In this document: positions 53,134-63,400 of the stretch, piece by piece | How the letters are laid out: each line of letters begins with the position of its first letter | Position numbering within the stretch: the first letter of the stretch is position 1 | Assembly (NCBI RefSeq): GCF_003815915.1 | Contig: NZ_CP033929.1 | Location: 1,736,001-1,800,000 of the forward strand | Origin: Chryseobacterium indoltheticum | Lineage (GTDB): Bacteria; Bacteroidota; Bacteroidia; Flavobacteriales; Weeksellaceae | Direction: 5' to 3' | DNA: 64,000 nucleotides | Position numbers and translations under genes: made by a program | The notes under the pieces: generated by a model | The model's database searches: none | Told to the model about the DNA's origin: nothing | What the model saw: the letters and a program-made list of their open reading frames with translations, nothing else

Positions 53134-53703
53134 ATGAAATTTTCGAGTGACTTGGTAATTTTTGATTTGGAAGGAAGTTGTAAAACTTTTGGACAAAATG
53201 AAATAAATGATACCAACATAATAGAGATTGGAGCTGTAAAATTAGACAAGAAAACCTTTGAAATAAAAGACGAATTCTCAATTTTAATAAAACCTAAACA
53301 TTTTCCAATTCTACCTGAGATTACAGCCATTACAAACATCAGCAATAAAATGGTTGAAAACAAAAAGTATTTTGATATAGCAATTCTAGAGTTTTTAGAT
53401 TGGTATGGAGAAAAGAATAAATCAACTTTAGCCGGGTGGGGATTGTATTACGACCTACCGCTCTTAAGAAAAGAATTTTCACATTTCGGATTTGATTATA
53501 ACAAGTATTTTGTTGGTGGAGGTTTTGACATTAGGGCGCTCGGTGTTTATTGGTTGGCAAAAAATAATATTTCTACATCCGGAATCTCATTGAAGAGAGT
53601 CTTAGAAAAAATGAATTTAACAGAAGACTTTAAATTTCACAGAGCTTTGGATGATGCAAAAGCAACTGCTCTTATTTTACAGCAAATTCTGAATGAAAAG
53701 TAA
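53134..53703 (+). CDS. DEDDh 3'-5' exonuclease (DnaQ/ERI-like)
   Basis: The 189-residue protein has the exonuclease motifs: LVIFDLEGSCKTF (Exo I, Asp11/Glu13), NIIEIGAVKLDKKTFEI, the later AGWGLYYDLPLLRKEF (Exo II) and FHRALDDAKATALI (Exo III with the catalytic histidine, near residue 167). It should degrade single-stranded DNA or RNA from the 3' end. It follows the DUF262-DUF1524 gene by 126 bases in the same orientation and precedes another putative nuclease, so it may be part of the same cargo. The substrate is not known. Confidence 0.82.
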   Translation: MKFSSDLVIFDLEGSCKTFGQNEINDTNIIEIGAVKLDKKTFEIKDEFSILIKPKHFPILPEITAITNISNKMVENKKYFDIAILEFLDWYGEKNKSTLAGWGLYYDLPLLRKEFSHFGFDYNKYFVGGGFDIRALGVYWLAKNNISTSGISLKRVLEKMNLTEDFKFHRALDDAKATALILQQILNEK

Positions 53704-53774
53704 TTGTTCTTCTTGAATGAAAGGTTTTGGAATTGATTGTGTGAAATATAACATCGAAAAATATTAAGTAAATT

Positions 53775-54380
53775 ATGATATCATCTGATACCAAGACAAG
53801 ACTAAATGAGGTCATTGATTTGTCATGGAAACTTTTATTTGAAAGTATTATCTCAGGAAAACTTGTGATTAATAAAGAGTCTTCTTTACAACTTCACCTA
53901 TCGAAACTTATTTTTGATTTGGGAAACTTGTATTGTATTTTTCCTGATGAAACATTTAAAATCGAAATGGAAACGAATTATGGGAATAAAAGTATCGATA
54001 TAGTTTGCGGTATTGGAAAAACAAAAGCTGCAATTGAACTTAAATGTTTTATGAAGGCCAGCAATAGGGCTAAAGATCTTGATTGTTATGACGCCCTATT
54101 GGATATAGAGAGACTGCAACATTTTGAAGGATTTGATCTTAAAAAATTTATATGCTTGACCGACAACAAATATTATCCTCAAACTTTACAGACCGGACAC
54201 GGAAAAACAGTTACATTGAATAACGGAACTATTTATGCAGCAAATTTGGAAATAATTCCGGGCTGGGCAGACAAGTGGAAAGTGAAGCGTGACAAACCGA
54301 TTATTTTCAAAAATGATGTGACATGCAACTGGATTTCAAGAGAGCAATGGCATTTTTTGAAAGTTGATATTGAAGGTTGA
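53775..54380 (+). CDS. hypothetical protein with a possible PD-(D/E)XK nuclease core
   Basis: The 201-residue protein is unrecognised as a whole. The stretch KSIDIVCGIGKTKAAIELKC near residue 75 has the spacing Asp...Glu-x-Lys of PD-(D/E)XK nucleases, followed by a helix (ASNRAKDLDCYDALLDIERL). FICLTDNKYYPQ near residue 128 is a beta strand expected in that fold. It lies 71 bases after the exonuclease gene on the same strand. The nuclease fold call is moderate. The target is unknown. Confidence 0.5.
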   Translation: MISSDTKTRLNEVIDLSWKLLFESIISGKLVINKESSLQLHLSKLIFDLGNLYCIFPDETFKIEMETNYGNKSIDIVCGIGKTKAAIELKCFMKASNRAKDLDCYDALLDIERLQHFEGFDLKKFICLTDNKYYPQTLQTGHGKTVTLNNGTIYAANLEIIPGWADKWKVKRDKPIIFKNDVTCNWISREQWHFLKVDIEG

Positions 54381-54467
54381 CCCAAGATTTTAAAGATGAA
54401 ATAAAATACTTTAATAAATGGGCATGTTTTGATACACAGCTGATTTATGTTTATGTATGGCCTATTG

Positions 54468-55475
54468 TTATTCCGAATTTAGATTATTGAAGAATTTATC
54501 GTTTTGTTCATTGAATTTTTTATGATCTTCAGGGTTAAAATATTTAATGTCCATGGAACTGCCATTTTCAAATTGTGTTGTCCCGAAACCGTACAAACTG
54601 GAAAGTATGTAGGGATTGTAGCTTCCCTTCAACATCGCAATGATGTCAAATGCGAATTCAGAAAAGTGAGTCTCGGAAAAATGAAGCATAATTTTTTTGA
54701 ACTTGTTGTCTCCGAACTGCTTCGGTTTTGAAGTAGCCCAGAAGAGCATCGACTTATTGTCTGGAACAGTATTTTCTTTTTCCTCAATCAGTGTCAGTTT
54801 ACCGCTTTCCAAATTTTCAAGTGTTTCACCCCGTAGGATGTATCCTCCATTGAATCCTCTGAGTTTAGTTGCTTCAACAAGCTCGTCCAATGCCACAAAA
54901 TCCATTTCATCTTGTTTTCTAAGTTCAAAGAAAACTGCTGCACAAAAGAAATTTTTCGGCAGATAAAGTTTGACCGGTTGATTGTCCGGTTCTACTCGAC
55001 TCATGAGGGGCTTGAGTTTAGCCAGTTGATTAACTGCTTTTTTAGATGATTTTCGATTGAATGCAGATTTTACTTCAATAACCCCATACACATACTCTAC
55101 CGGAATTGCAAGCGATCTACCTTGCCTGGAAAGATCAGAACTTCCCTCAACCCAAAGGACGGGTGATTCCAATTGATCGTAAATGATGACATCAAAATGA
55201 ACCGGATATTCGGTATTAGGAATTCCCTGTGAGATAATAAAGCCGGAGGTCACTCCGTATCGTTTCGGTAAAAAGTTGCTGAGCCATTTTCTAAATTCAG
55301 CTTCTGCTACAAGGCCATGTCCGCTTTGAACCTGCCTTTTTCTGCTATGTTCGCGAGCAATGTCATAGGCTTTAAGCATCTCATTTCTTCCGGTCAGAAA
55401 CTGCTGCCATCCCAAATTGGGAATCTGCATTTTTAAGTTGGGATTATGGTCTTCCATTTTAGTTTTTTGAAGCAT
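54468..55475 (-). CDS. DUF6602 family protein (PD-(D/E)XK-like)
   Basis: The 335-residue protein agrees with the DUF6602 family. Key parts are AREHSRKRQVQSGHGLVAEAEFRKWLSNFLPKRYGV (residues about 40-75), HFDVIIYDQLESPVLWVEG near residue 93, and the VEYVYGVIEVKSAFN strand near residue 127, giving an Asp...Glu-x-Lys core of the restriction-endonuclease fold. The biochemical role is not known. It is convergent with the previous gene and closes the second defence-like block before the transfer genes. A start at 55457 is also possible. Confidence 0.72.
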   Translation of the reverse strand: MLQKTKMEDHNPNLKMQIPNLGWQQFLTGRNEMLKAYDIAREHSRKRQVQSGHGLVAEAEFRKWLSNFLPKRYGVTSGFIISQGIPNTEYPVHFDVIIYDQLESPVLWVEGSSDLSRQGRSLAIPVEYVYGVIEVKSAFNRKSSKKAVNQLAKLKPLMSRVEPDNQPVKLYLPKNFFCAAVFFELRKQDEMDFVALDELVEATKLRGFNGGYILRGETLENLESGKLTLIEEKENTVPDNKSMLFWATSKPKQFGDNKFKKIMLHFSETHFSEFAFDIIAMLKGSYNPYILSSLYGFGTTQFENGSSMDIKYFNPEDHKKFNEQNDKFFNNLNSE

Positions 55476-55746
55476 TTAATTTACAATTTTTTCAGGTATA
55501 AACTTTATCAAAAAAAGAGAATGTCTGATGATATGTAAATCATTTAATTAAAGATGGCTCATGAATCTTTGTCCGTTTTATTAGGAATTTTATTTGCTAT
55601 TCCAATGTAATCCGAATTATTCTTTTCTGATGTTTTTTAATTTTGTTTTAATGTAATTTCTTCGTATTTAATGCGTTGTGAGTTTTGGGTGTTGTTTGGT
55701 GAAGCTTTTTCGCTCAATTTTGTCTCAGGATTTAACAATAATAATC

Positions 55747-56541
55747 ATGAAGAAATTGAGCCTAATTATTCTTTCATTTATTTCTCTTATAACTCAGGCG
55801 CAGGTCGGAATAAATACTCAAATTCCTGAAGCAACACTGGATGTTGTGGGGAAGCCTTCGGATCAGAATCATTTTGACGGTATTATTCCACCAAGAATTA
55901 CAGGCAACGAACTGACAGCCAAGACATATACGGCAGCAAAAAAAGGTGCTTTTATTTTTGTGACGACAACTCCGTCGAGTTTGTCAGGACAGGTGATTAA
56001 TATTTCCGAAGCTGGATTGTATTATTTTGACGGTACGGTATGGCAGTCTTTTTCCAAAGAAAAAAATCCTGTCGAATACAGTATTTTACTGATGTTCGAT
56101 CATACGTCAACGGCAGGACTTTCGGTGATGGGAAATTGGTCGGCCGCAGTTAATTTCTGGGGAAATACCAACGCTTATCTGACTGCCAGCAAAAATTATA
56201 CGATCGGGACCAAAAATTTCGGAGGTCTGAAAGGTGCGGTACGTTTCAGAAAGATCAACGGAATTGTCAATGTCTGGTTTCAGATATACAGATCGTATGA
56301 TTCTGACCCGATCACCGGAAGTGCTTTTATAAGCATTCCCGATATTTACAGTGACATAGGGTATATTCCCAATCAGATCGTGCTGCTGCATACGGAAAAT
56401 TCAACACAGTTTTTTCCGGCACTCCTGGAAAACTATTCCATACAGATTCCGCAAAGCTCACTCAATTCAATGTCGACGCAATACTACACCTATGGTGAAG
56501 TGCAGGGATATTCGAACTGGATCAAGCCTTATTTGCCATAA
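55747..56541 (+). CDS. secreted protein of unknown function
   Basis: With the ATG at 55747 the protein has 264 residues and a signal peptide (LIILSFISLITQAQ). The frame opens at 55678, but the extra 23 residues do not fit a signal sequence. The mature start VGINTQIPEATLDVVG and IIPPRITGNELTAKTYTAAKKGAFIFVTT is the conserved N-terminal motif of many Flavobacteriia exported proteins, including tail-fibre-like ones. The second half (residues about 125-264) is beta-rich and unrecognised. A surface structural role is likely. It is isolated between the DUF6602 gene and the mobilisation genes. Confidence 0.65.
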   Translation: MKKLSLIILSFISLITQAQVGINTQIPEATLDVVGKPSDQNHFDGIIPPRITGNELTAKTYTAAKKGAFIFVTTTPSSLSGQVINISEAGLYYFDGTVWQSFSKEKNPVEYSILLMFDHTSTAGLSVMGNWSAAVNFWGNTNAYLTASKNYTIGTKNFGGLKGAVRFRKINGIVNVWFQIYRSYDSDPITGSAFISIPDIYSDIGYIPNQIVLLHTENSTQFFPALLENYSIQIPQSSLNSMSTQYYTYGEVQGYSNWIKPYLP

Positions 56542-56587
56542 TATTTTGGTGATCTCAGGTTAAGGTAGGTCTATTTTTTAGCGGTAA

Positions 56588-56956
56588 ATGATGGAGAGAA
56601 ACGTAAAGGAAAGTCAAATTGTTTTCAGAATCGAAAAGGATAGAAAACAGATTTGGAAAAAGCTCTGTTCCGAACGGAAAATTTCTGTCACGAGTTTGAT
56701 TGTCGATTCTGTGGAAAAAAGAATTTTTGCCGATGAACGCAGAAAGGTTTTGCTTTTCATTGAGAAACAGGACAATGTTTTCAGAAAAGTTGAAACGAAC
56801 ATCAATCAACTGGCCAGGATTGTGAACGGTCAAAAGTTCATAACCCAGGCGCAATTCAGTGTTTTCAGAGAGCAGCTGAAAGTAGTCGCTGATCTGAAAA
56901 AAGAGCAGAATGAAATATTCAAACAAATATATTCCCTGATCGCCGATGATCGTTAA
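56588..56956 (+). CDS. MobC-like relaxosome accessory protein
   Basis: The 122-residue protein has a ribbon-helix-helix-like N-terminus (ESQIVFRIEKDRKQIWKKLC, residues 8-27) and a long helical tail with FRKVETNINQLARIVNGQKF near residue 64, the motif found in MobC-type proteins that nick-assist the relaxase at oriT. Its stop overlaps the relaxase start by 11 bases, so both are translated together. A double ATG at the start gives two possible initiation codons. Confidence 0.78.
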   Translation: MMERNVKESQIVFRIEKDRKQIWKKLCSERKISVTSLIVDSVEKRIFADERRKVLLFIEKQDNVFRKVETNINQLARIVNGQKFITQAQFSVFREQLKVVADLKKEQNEIFKQIYSLIADDR

Positions 56957-58430
56957 GATTTTCAAACCTTCGGGTTCTGATTTCAGCGGCGTGAAATACA
57001 ATGACAAAAAAGTAGAAAAGGGAACGGGAGAACTGATGCTTATGAAAAACTTTCCTTCTTTAATCGGTCAGGATAGCGGTCAGGATGAGGTAAGAAATTA
57101 CTTGAAATCAGTTTCAAAAAGTCATAAAGTGAAGAAGCCACAGTTTCATGCGGTCATTTCAACGAAATTTCAGGAGCACAGCAAAGAAGAGCTTACCGGA
57201 ATTGTCGAAGGTTTCATGTCTGAAATGGGATACGGATCACAGCCGTTCATAGCAGTTTTTCACAATGATACCGATCACAACCATATTCATGTCGTTTCGT
57301 CAAGAGTGGATAAGATTACGGGAAAAAAAATAGATGACAGCTACGAGAGGCTTGCCGCTCAAAAGGCGCTGAGTGCTGTAATGGAAAAACTATACGACAC
57401 TGACGTTGAAAGTGAACTCGACAAACTGCTGCGTTTTAAAACAGGTTCGTTGTCGCAATTGGAAATTTTGCTGAACAGAAACGGTTATAAACTGAGCAAA
57501 GACAGGATCGACGAAAATTCGCTGCAAATTATGAGAAACGGTGTTGTGTTGCGCACTCTTAAAGGTGATCGGATTGTTTTTGACCACGCGAAAAACGATC
57601 AGAGATCGAGGCAGATAAGAGCCATACTGTCAAAGTACAAGGAGATTTGTTCCAACAAGGTCTTTATGGTGGATGACAACAGGAAAGAGGAATCAAAATT
57701 TCCCAAAGGCGCCACTGATGATATTGATCTGTCAAAGGTGCAGATTTCGTTTGAAAGCGAACTTCAGAAAAAATTGAAAGACGTGTTCGGAATCGACGTG
57801 GTTTTTCATCATAAGGACGGTCGTCAGCCTTTTGGTTATACGATGATTGATTACAAAACAGGCAGAATGTACAAGGGCAGCGAAGTTTTAAAAATGAAGG
57901 ATGTTTTTGATTTTACCGAAGACAAACTGGACAAGAAAACCTTTGAAATTCTGAAGGACTATTCGATTCCGAATGCCGAAATCAAAAAAAGTCTGCTTGA
58001 ATTTTTAAAGATCTCAAAGCCGGAACTTGGTCTCAAAGATTTTATGCTGTTTGAAAACCGCAAAAGAAAGGATTTGATGACCTACAGAAAAATGCAGTTT
58101 GAAATAAAAGAGGCGATAAGGACAAAAAAAAAAAATGTTGAAAACATACATTTTTTCACCAATGCTCATAACAGGAAGGTATATGCAATTCATACCAAAT
58201 ATCATTTTGTGGGAGAGCTTGAACTTTTGGTCGGAGAGCGGCTTTTTCAAAGTTTTCTCCGTCCTGAAGAACGACCGGTCCAAATGGGGCAGGAACATCA
58301 CAAAAGTGAAGTAGGAGAAGCGGTTGTCGAAATGGTGAGTGAATTTATGAGAAGTTCGGGAACAGGTAAAGACCCCGGCGAAGATGAACTGAAAAGGAGA
58401 AAAAAAAGGAATAAAAGGGGAGACTTGTAA
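56946..58430 (+). CDS. relaxase / mobilisation nuclease
   Basis: The 494-residue protein has the relaxase fold: KPSGSDFSGVKYNDKKVEKGTG at the N-terminus, KPQFHAVISTKFQEHSKEEL near residue 64, and HNDTDHNHIHVVSSRVDKITG with the metal-binding HNHIH at residues 111-115. The catalytic tyrosine is probably in the N-terminal segment or near residue 132 (DDSYERL). It nicks oriT and leads the strand into the recipient. The C-terminal 250 residues are basic and end in a Lys/Arg-rich tail. Located between MobC-like and ParA-like genes, it starts the transfer region. Confidence 0.88.
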   Translation: MIVKIFKPSGSDFSGVKYNDKKVEKGTGELMLMKNFPSLIGQDSGQDEVRNYLKSVSKSHKVKKPQFHAVISTKFQEHSKEELTGIVEGFMSEMGYGSQPFIAVFHNDTDHNHIHVVSSRVDKITGKKIDDSYERLAAQKALSAVMEKLYDTDVESELDKLLRFKTGSLSQLEILLNRNGYKLSKDRIDENSLQIMRNGVVLRTLKGDRIVFDHAKNDQRSRQIRAILSKYKEICSNKVFMVDDNRKEESKFPKGATDDIDLSKVQISFESELQKKLKDVFGIDVVFHHKDGRQPFGYTMIDYKTGRMYKGSEVLKMKDVFDFTEDKLDKKTFEILKDYSIPNAEIKKSLLEFLKISKPELGLKDFMLFENRKRKDLMTYRKMQFEIKEAIRTKKKNVENIHFFTNAHNRKVYAIHTKYHFVGELELLVGERLFQSFLRPEERPVQMGQEHHKSEVGEAVVEMVSEFMRSSGTGKDPGEDELKRRKKRNKRGDL

Positions 58431-58457
58431 AGCGATTCTGATACTAACAGCAAAGAT

Positions 58458-59111
58458 ATGATCATCACTTTTGCCACACAAAAAGGAGGAACAGGAAAAA
58501 CAACACTGGCAATCGCATTTGCCAATTATGTTTCGGGTCATTCGAAAAGAAGGATCAATGTGTATGATTTTGATGATCAGAAATCATTTTATTATAAATG
58601 GACGGAAGACGAAGTCCTGGAGATTCCAAAATTGTATGAGGTGACCATTGTGAAGAATGGCAATGAAGAGCAGCTTTTCAAAGATTTTGAGGAATTGATT
58701 GATTTGAAAGAGAGTGACGACCTCAATGTCTTCGATCTTGCGGGAGCTCTCGATGCCAATTACAGTGATTTGCTGATCTACAGTGATTTTATTGTGATCC
58801 CGTTTGAATATTCGGATATCTCCGTAAAATCAACTCTGGTTTTTGTCAACTTTCTGGGATTGCTTGAAAGTCAGGCCGACCGGATTTTTATACGATCGAA
58901 GTATGACAAAGGATATAAATATTTGAATCAAGCTGCAATGGACACAGAAATTATGCGGTACGGATTTCTTGTCAACAGTCCTGTTTACAAAAGAAACTGT
59001 CTGCAGACCATTGATACCAGAAGTCTCACTTATGAGCAAAAATACGCGGTGAAGAATACCTTCAACGAATTGATTGAATACATCAACAAAACTATAAATA
59101 TCGAGCTGTAA
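58458..59111 (+). CDS. ParA/MinD-like ATPase of the conjugation module
   Basis: The 217-residue protein has the deviant Walker A KGGTGKTT at residues 9-16, a switch region NVFDLAGALDANY near residue 92 and VIPFEYSDISVKSTL near residue 113. Such ATPases (often called TraA in Bacteroidota elements) partition the element or position the transfer apparatus. It lies 27 bases after the relaxase and 38 bases before the next gene, in one operon. Confidence 0.85.
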   Translation: MIITFATQKGGTGKTTLAIAFANYVSGHSKRRINVYDFDDQKSFYYKWTEDEVLEIPKLYEVTIVKNGNEEQLFKDFEELIDLKESDDLNVFDLAGALDANYSDLLIYSDFIVIPFEYSDISVKSTLVFVNFLGLLESQADRIFIRSKYDKGYKYLNQAAMDTEIMRYGFLVNSPVYKRNCLQTIDTRSLTYEQKYAVKNTFNELIEYINKTINIEL

Positions 59112-59149
59112 GGTTCTGCCGGCAGACTCTCAAAGAACAAAAATACACT

Positions 59150-59680
59150 ATGGGAAAATTTACTTTGATCATTCTGCTCGTTTATGCAGGATACTATCTG
59201 GGAAACATTGCTTACGATCTCTTTGTAAAAAAACAGAACATCGCAAAAAGCGATGATTCGGAAGAGTTCTCACTGGCAGAGTTCTCAGAGCAGTATCGGG
59301 AAGACCTGAAAGTTATTCGGATTGAAGATGTCGAAAACCTCAGGACTCCAAGCTCCTTCAGCAAAAAAGAGCTGTTTGCCGAGCCCGATTCACCCGGGCA
59401 AAGATATGATCTTGAATATTGGAGAGAACGGTTTGAAGCGGAGGAGAACATTGATTCTTTTGAACCTGTGGTTGTTTTGCAGAGCGAATCTGCAGACAAT
59501 TCGGATAAGTGGTCTGCTTCAGTTAAGCGGGATACCGAGATGCCGGAGGCCGAAAAATCATCTGTTTCTTCAGTTCAGGCGAACCGTGAGAAATTTCGAA
59601 ATCTCCTGAATCTTGCCGAAACCAGTGTGCAGCTTATTGCGCATCCCGACGGATACAAAATATATCAGTCGATGATGTAA
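59150..59680 (+). CDS. membrane-anchored hypothetical protein of the transfer operon
   Basis: The 176-residue protein has one N-terminal membrane helix (TLIILLVYAGYYLGNIAYDLF, residues about 4-24), then an acidic, mostly disordered middle (residues about 35-140), and a conserved-looking end (FRNLLNLAETSVQLIAHPDGYKI). Its position between ParA and the DUF4134 gene corresponds to TraD-like small proteins of Bacteroidota conjugative transposons, but the sequence alone does not identify it. Confidence 0.55.
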   Translation: MGKFTLIILLVYAGYYLGNIAYDLFVKKQNIAKSDDSEEFSLAEFSEQYREDLKVIRIEDVENLRTPSSFSKKELFAEPDSPGQRYDLEYWRERFEAEENIDSFEPVVVLQSESADNSDKWSASVKRDTEMPEAEKSSVSSVQANREKFRNLLNLAETSVQLIAHPDGYKIYQSMM

Positions 59681-59797
59681 GCCCGTTTTTCTCAATTCTA
59701 AAAATAGGGAAGTCAACACTTAAAGACAAGTGTTGCAGGGTATTCTGTGTTTAAACACGACGAAATAATTCTAATATCAATTTTAATATTATTCAAC

Positions 59798-60118
59798 ATG
59801 AATCAGAAATTCAACAAAAAAAATGTAATGAAAAGGCTGTTGACCGCGGTTGTCGTTTTATTGGCAGTAGCTCCCGCCTATGCTCAGGCAGGAGGAAGTG
59901 CAGCGTTAGGAAACGCAGCTTCGACAATCAGCGGTTATATGGCCGATCTCAAACTTCTTATTTACGCCATAGGCGGAATTGTCGGTACAGTGGGCGGTGT
60001 CCGAATTTATAACAAGTGGACGAACGGTGATCAGGACATCAACAAAGAAATTGTCGGTTGGGGTGGTGCCTGTATTTTCCTTCTGATCGTTCCAACCTTT
60101 ATCGATGCCATGTTCTAA
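59798..60118 (+). CDS. DUF4134 family conjugation protein (TraE-like)
   Basis: Started at 59798, the protein has 106 residues with a signal-type N-terminus (LLTAVVVLLAVAPAYAQAGG) and two hydrophobic helices (LKLLIYAIGGIVGTVGGVRIY, then WGGACIFLLIVPTFIDAMF). This is the VirB2-like small inner-membrane component DUF4134 of Bacteroidota type IV secretion. The frame opens at 59747, and an ATG at 59828 is also possible. The stop codon overlaps the start of the next gene as TAATG. Confidence 0.85.
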   Translation: MNQKFNKKNVMKRLLTAVVVLLAVAPAYAQAGGSAALGNAASTISGYMADLKLLIYAIGGIVGTVGGVRIYNKWTNGDQDINKEIVGWGGACIFLLIVPTFIDAMF

Positions 60119-60423
60119 TGGGTTATTTTCTTTATAAGGGGTTGAAAAAGCCCCTTGTATTTTTCGGATTGAAGGACAAATATATCTATTACGCAATGGG
60201 TTCTGCTGTCGGAGGTCTTGTGACCGTGGCGGTTCTGTCCTCCCTGATTGGAATTTTCGGAACCATTGCAGGAGCAGCATTGGGTGTAGCGGGAGTCTGG
60301 TTAAGCTTCAGAATGCAGGATAAAAAAGGATTGTACAATAAAACAAAAAATGATACTGAGCTGCATGTGATGCCAAAGAAATTTGACAATTCCAAACTTT
60401 TAAAAAACAAAAACAAACGCTGA
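60118..60423 (+). CDS. DUF4133 family conjugation protein (TraF-like)
   Basis: With the ATG at 60118 the protein has 101 residues: GYFLYKGLKKPLVFFGLKDKYIYY, two membrane helices (AVGGLVTVAVLSSLIGIF and TIAGAALGVAGVWLSF) and a basic C-terminus. It is the VirB3-like component DUF4133. Overlap of its ATG with the upstream TAA (TAATG) and a 1-base gap to TraG show tight translational coupling. The frame opens further upstream at 60058, but that part lies within the DUF4134 gene. Confidence 0.85.
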   Translation: MGYFLYKGLKKPLVFFGLKDKYIYYAMGSAVGGLVTVAVLSSLIGIFGTIAGAALGVAGVWLSFRMQDKKGLYNKTKNDTELHVMPKKFDNSKLLKNKNKR

Positions 60424-60424
60424 A

Positions 60425-63400
60425 ATGAAACTAAAGAAAAAAGTATTTGACATTCCTTTCGTCGGTTACGATTACGGCGACAGGCACAACTGGAATTTCG
60501 ATGTTCTGATCGGTCAGTTCGGAAATCCGATCATCGGCATCAAGATCAAAAACAATGTGGAACAATACTCTGCAGATCCCGATGCGTATCTGCAATTTCA
60601 TACGGTCTTGAATCAGGTCATCGCCATCATCGGTGAAAATCATGTGGTGCAAAAAATCGACATTTTCAGCAAACAGGAATATAAAGCTGAAGACTCAAAG
60701 GAATTTTTACAGCAGAAATATTCTGAGCATTTCGATGGCAGAATGTTTAAAACGATCGACACCGTTCTTTTGTTTTCGGAAGCGGCAGATCATTCGAACA
60801 AAAAAAGCAGGTATGTTTTTTCGGAGAGGGGATACAAAAACTTAAGGGACAAGTGCCGGAAAATTTTTATGCTGCTCTCTCAAAGCAATTCGCAGCCCTG
60901 CTTTTTGAAGGAGAAGGATCTCGAGTATTACATCGGCGGAATTCTGTCCATGAATTTCACAAAAGTACCTTCGCAGGACAACATCAAAGCTACCCGGGAA
61001 CACTTGACCATCGGTAAAAGATTCGTTAAAACGATCAGCTTTGTGGATGTCGAAAAGATCGATCTGCCTTCGGAGATTGAAACTTTTTCTACTTTGGGCG
61101 GAAGCGGTTCGGCATCCGAAACGGCAGTTGACAATTTCACTTTTATCAATGAGCTCGAAGAGTATAGTACAATTGTTTACAATCAGATTGTTTCGATCCC
61201 TCATCAGTCTTCGAAACAGAGGGAACTGGAAAAGAAGAAAAAGAAACACGAAGGGGTTGCGAAGAATTCGCTGTCCAATTCGATTGTTGCGGATGAGATT
61301 GAAGAGTTGCTTCATAATATTGCTCTGGATGGGCAGCTCATTGTGGATGCCCACTTCTCGATTTGCTATTCGGTCGATTCTCAGGAGAAAATGGAAGAAA
61401 CTCAGTCTCTGATCGAAAACAAACTTTTCATGAAAGGCATTATTGTATCACAGAATTCCTACAATCAGCTGGAGCTTTTTCGATGCTGTATTCCCGGCAA
61501 TGCGGTGGAACTTAAAGAATATGATCTTTTCACGACAACAAGCGAAGCGGCCTTGTGTTTTTTTTTTAAAGAGAGTTACCCGCTGAATGAGGATTCCAAT
61601 TTTTATCTGCGATTCACGGACAGGCAGGGCGTGCCTTTAAATATAGATCCGTCGGATCAGCCGATGAAAAGCGGCAGAATTAACAATCGGAACAAGTTTG
61701 TGGTTGGACCTTCGGGAAGCGGAAAATCATTTTTAATGAACAATATCGTTGAGCAGGATCTGACTTACAACTATGATGTGGTGATCGTGGATACGGGCGA
61801 TTCTTATTCGGGTTTGTGTTCTTACTGCAACGGAAGATACATTCAGTATACTGAAGAGAAACCCATCACGATGAATCCTTTCCTGATGAGCAAAGATGAG
61901 TTCAACATAGAAAAGCTCGAGTTTCTTGCCAATCTGATTTTTTTGATCTGGCAGGGTGCCGATGCCACCATGAGTTCAACCCAAAAGTCAATTATCGACA
62001 ATGCATTGATGTCATACTATCATCGGTATTTTAAGAACGGTACACGCTGGTACGATGAGAAAACGTCAGATGAGCTTTTTCAATATTTGAGAAAATACAA
62101 TATTTATGAGGAGGATATTGAAGAAAGTCTTGAGAAAGAATTTTCGGAAAGTCAAACCTACTACGATATTCTGGAACTTCCTTTTGATGCAAGTTCAGAG
62201 GAGATTCGAGAGAAGGGCAGAAAATTGATCGCCATTCATCATCCCGACAAAAACATCAACAATCCTGAGTATGATTCGGAGAAATTTCACAAGGTTTTTG
62301 AGGCGTACGATATTTTGAGTGATGACGTGAAAAGAAGAGCTTACAATGAAACCTTAACGATTCTTGCTACCGATAAGGATGTGATAAAAAAATCTTTGAA
62401 TGAAGATGATTGGAACAATGATATCAGAACGGCATTGATTCGGAAAATTCAGGATCTTGAAGAAAGGTTGAAAGTTCCCGAGCTTTCTTTTAATTCATTT
62501 TATGATTTCTGCGACAGTTTCCTGCCGATATTTTTGAACAACAAAAAACACAGAATTGACGAATCGGAATTTAAACTGAGGACTTTTCTGTTTGTTCTGA
62601 AGGATTTTTACAAAGGGGGAAGATACGGTACGACGCTCAACCAAAATGCCGACAGTACTTTGTTTTACGAACCTTTTATTGTGTTTGAAATAGACAATGT
62701 GAAGGATAATCCCAAGCTGTTTCCTATTGTCACACTGATCATCATGGATACTTTCATCCAGAAAATGCGACTGCGAAAAGACCGCAGAAAAGCTTTGATC
62801 ATTGAGGAGGCCTGGAAGGCTATCGCTTCAAAACTGATGGCAGGATATATACTGTACCTCTATAAAACAGTACGGAAATTTTGGGGCGAGGCCATTGTGG
62901 TAACGCAGGAACTGGACGACATCATCGGCAATCCCGTGGTGAAAGACAGTATCATCAACAACTCCGATACGTTCATCCTTCTGGATCAGACCAAATTCAA
63001 AGACAATTTTGACAAGATCGCTTCATTGCTTTCTCTCAACAAAGTGGAGCAAAACAAAATATTCACGATCAACAATCTCAACAATAAGTTCGGGAGAAGC
63101 CGTTTCAAAGAATTTTATCTGAAAAGAGGTTCCAAAGGGGAGGTATACGGAAACGAAGTATCACTGGAGCAGTACCTGACTTACACAACGGAAAAACCTG
63201 AGAAGACAGCGATAGAATACTATGTGGCAAAATCGGTGAACTATGAGGAAGCATTGAAATGGTTTGTCAGGGATTTGAAAAATTTCGGTGACAAAATGGA
63301 GGATATGGTTGCATTGGTGAATTTGTATAAAGAACCGATGGATGATGAGGTTTTCGGCTACTATCGTAAAATGAAATCAATTTTCAAAGACGTGAATATA

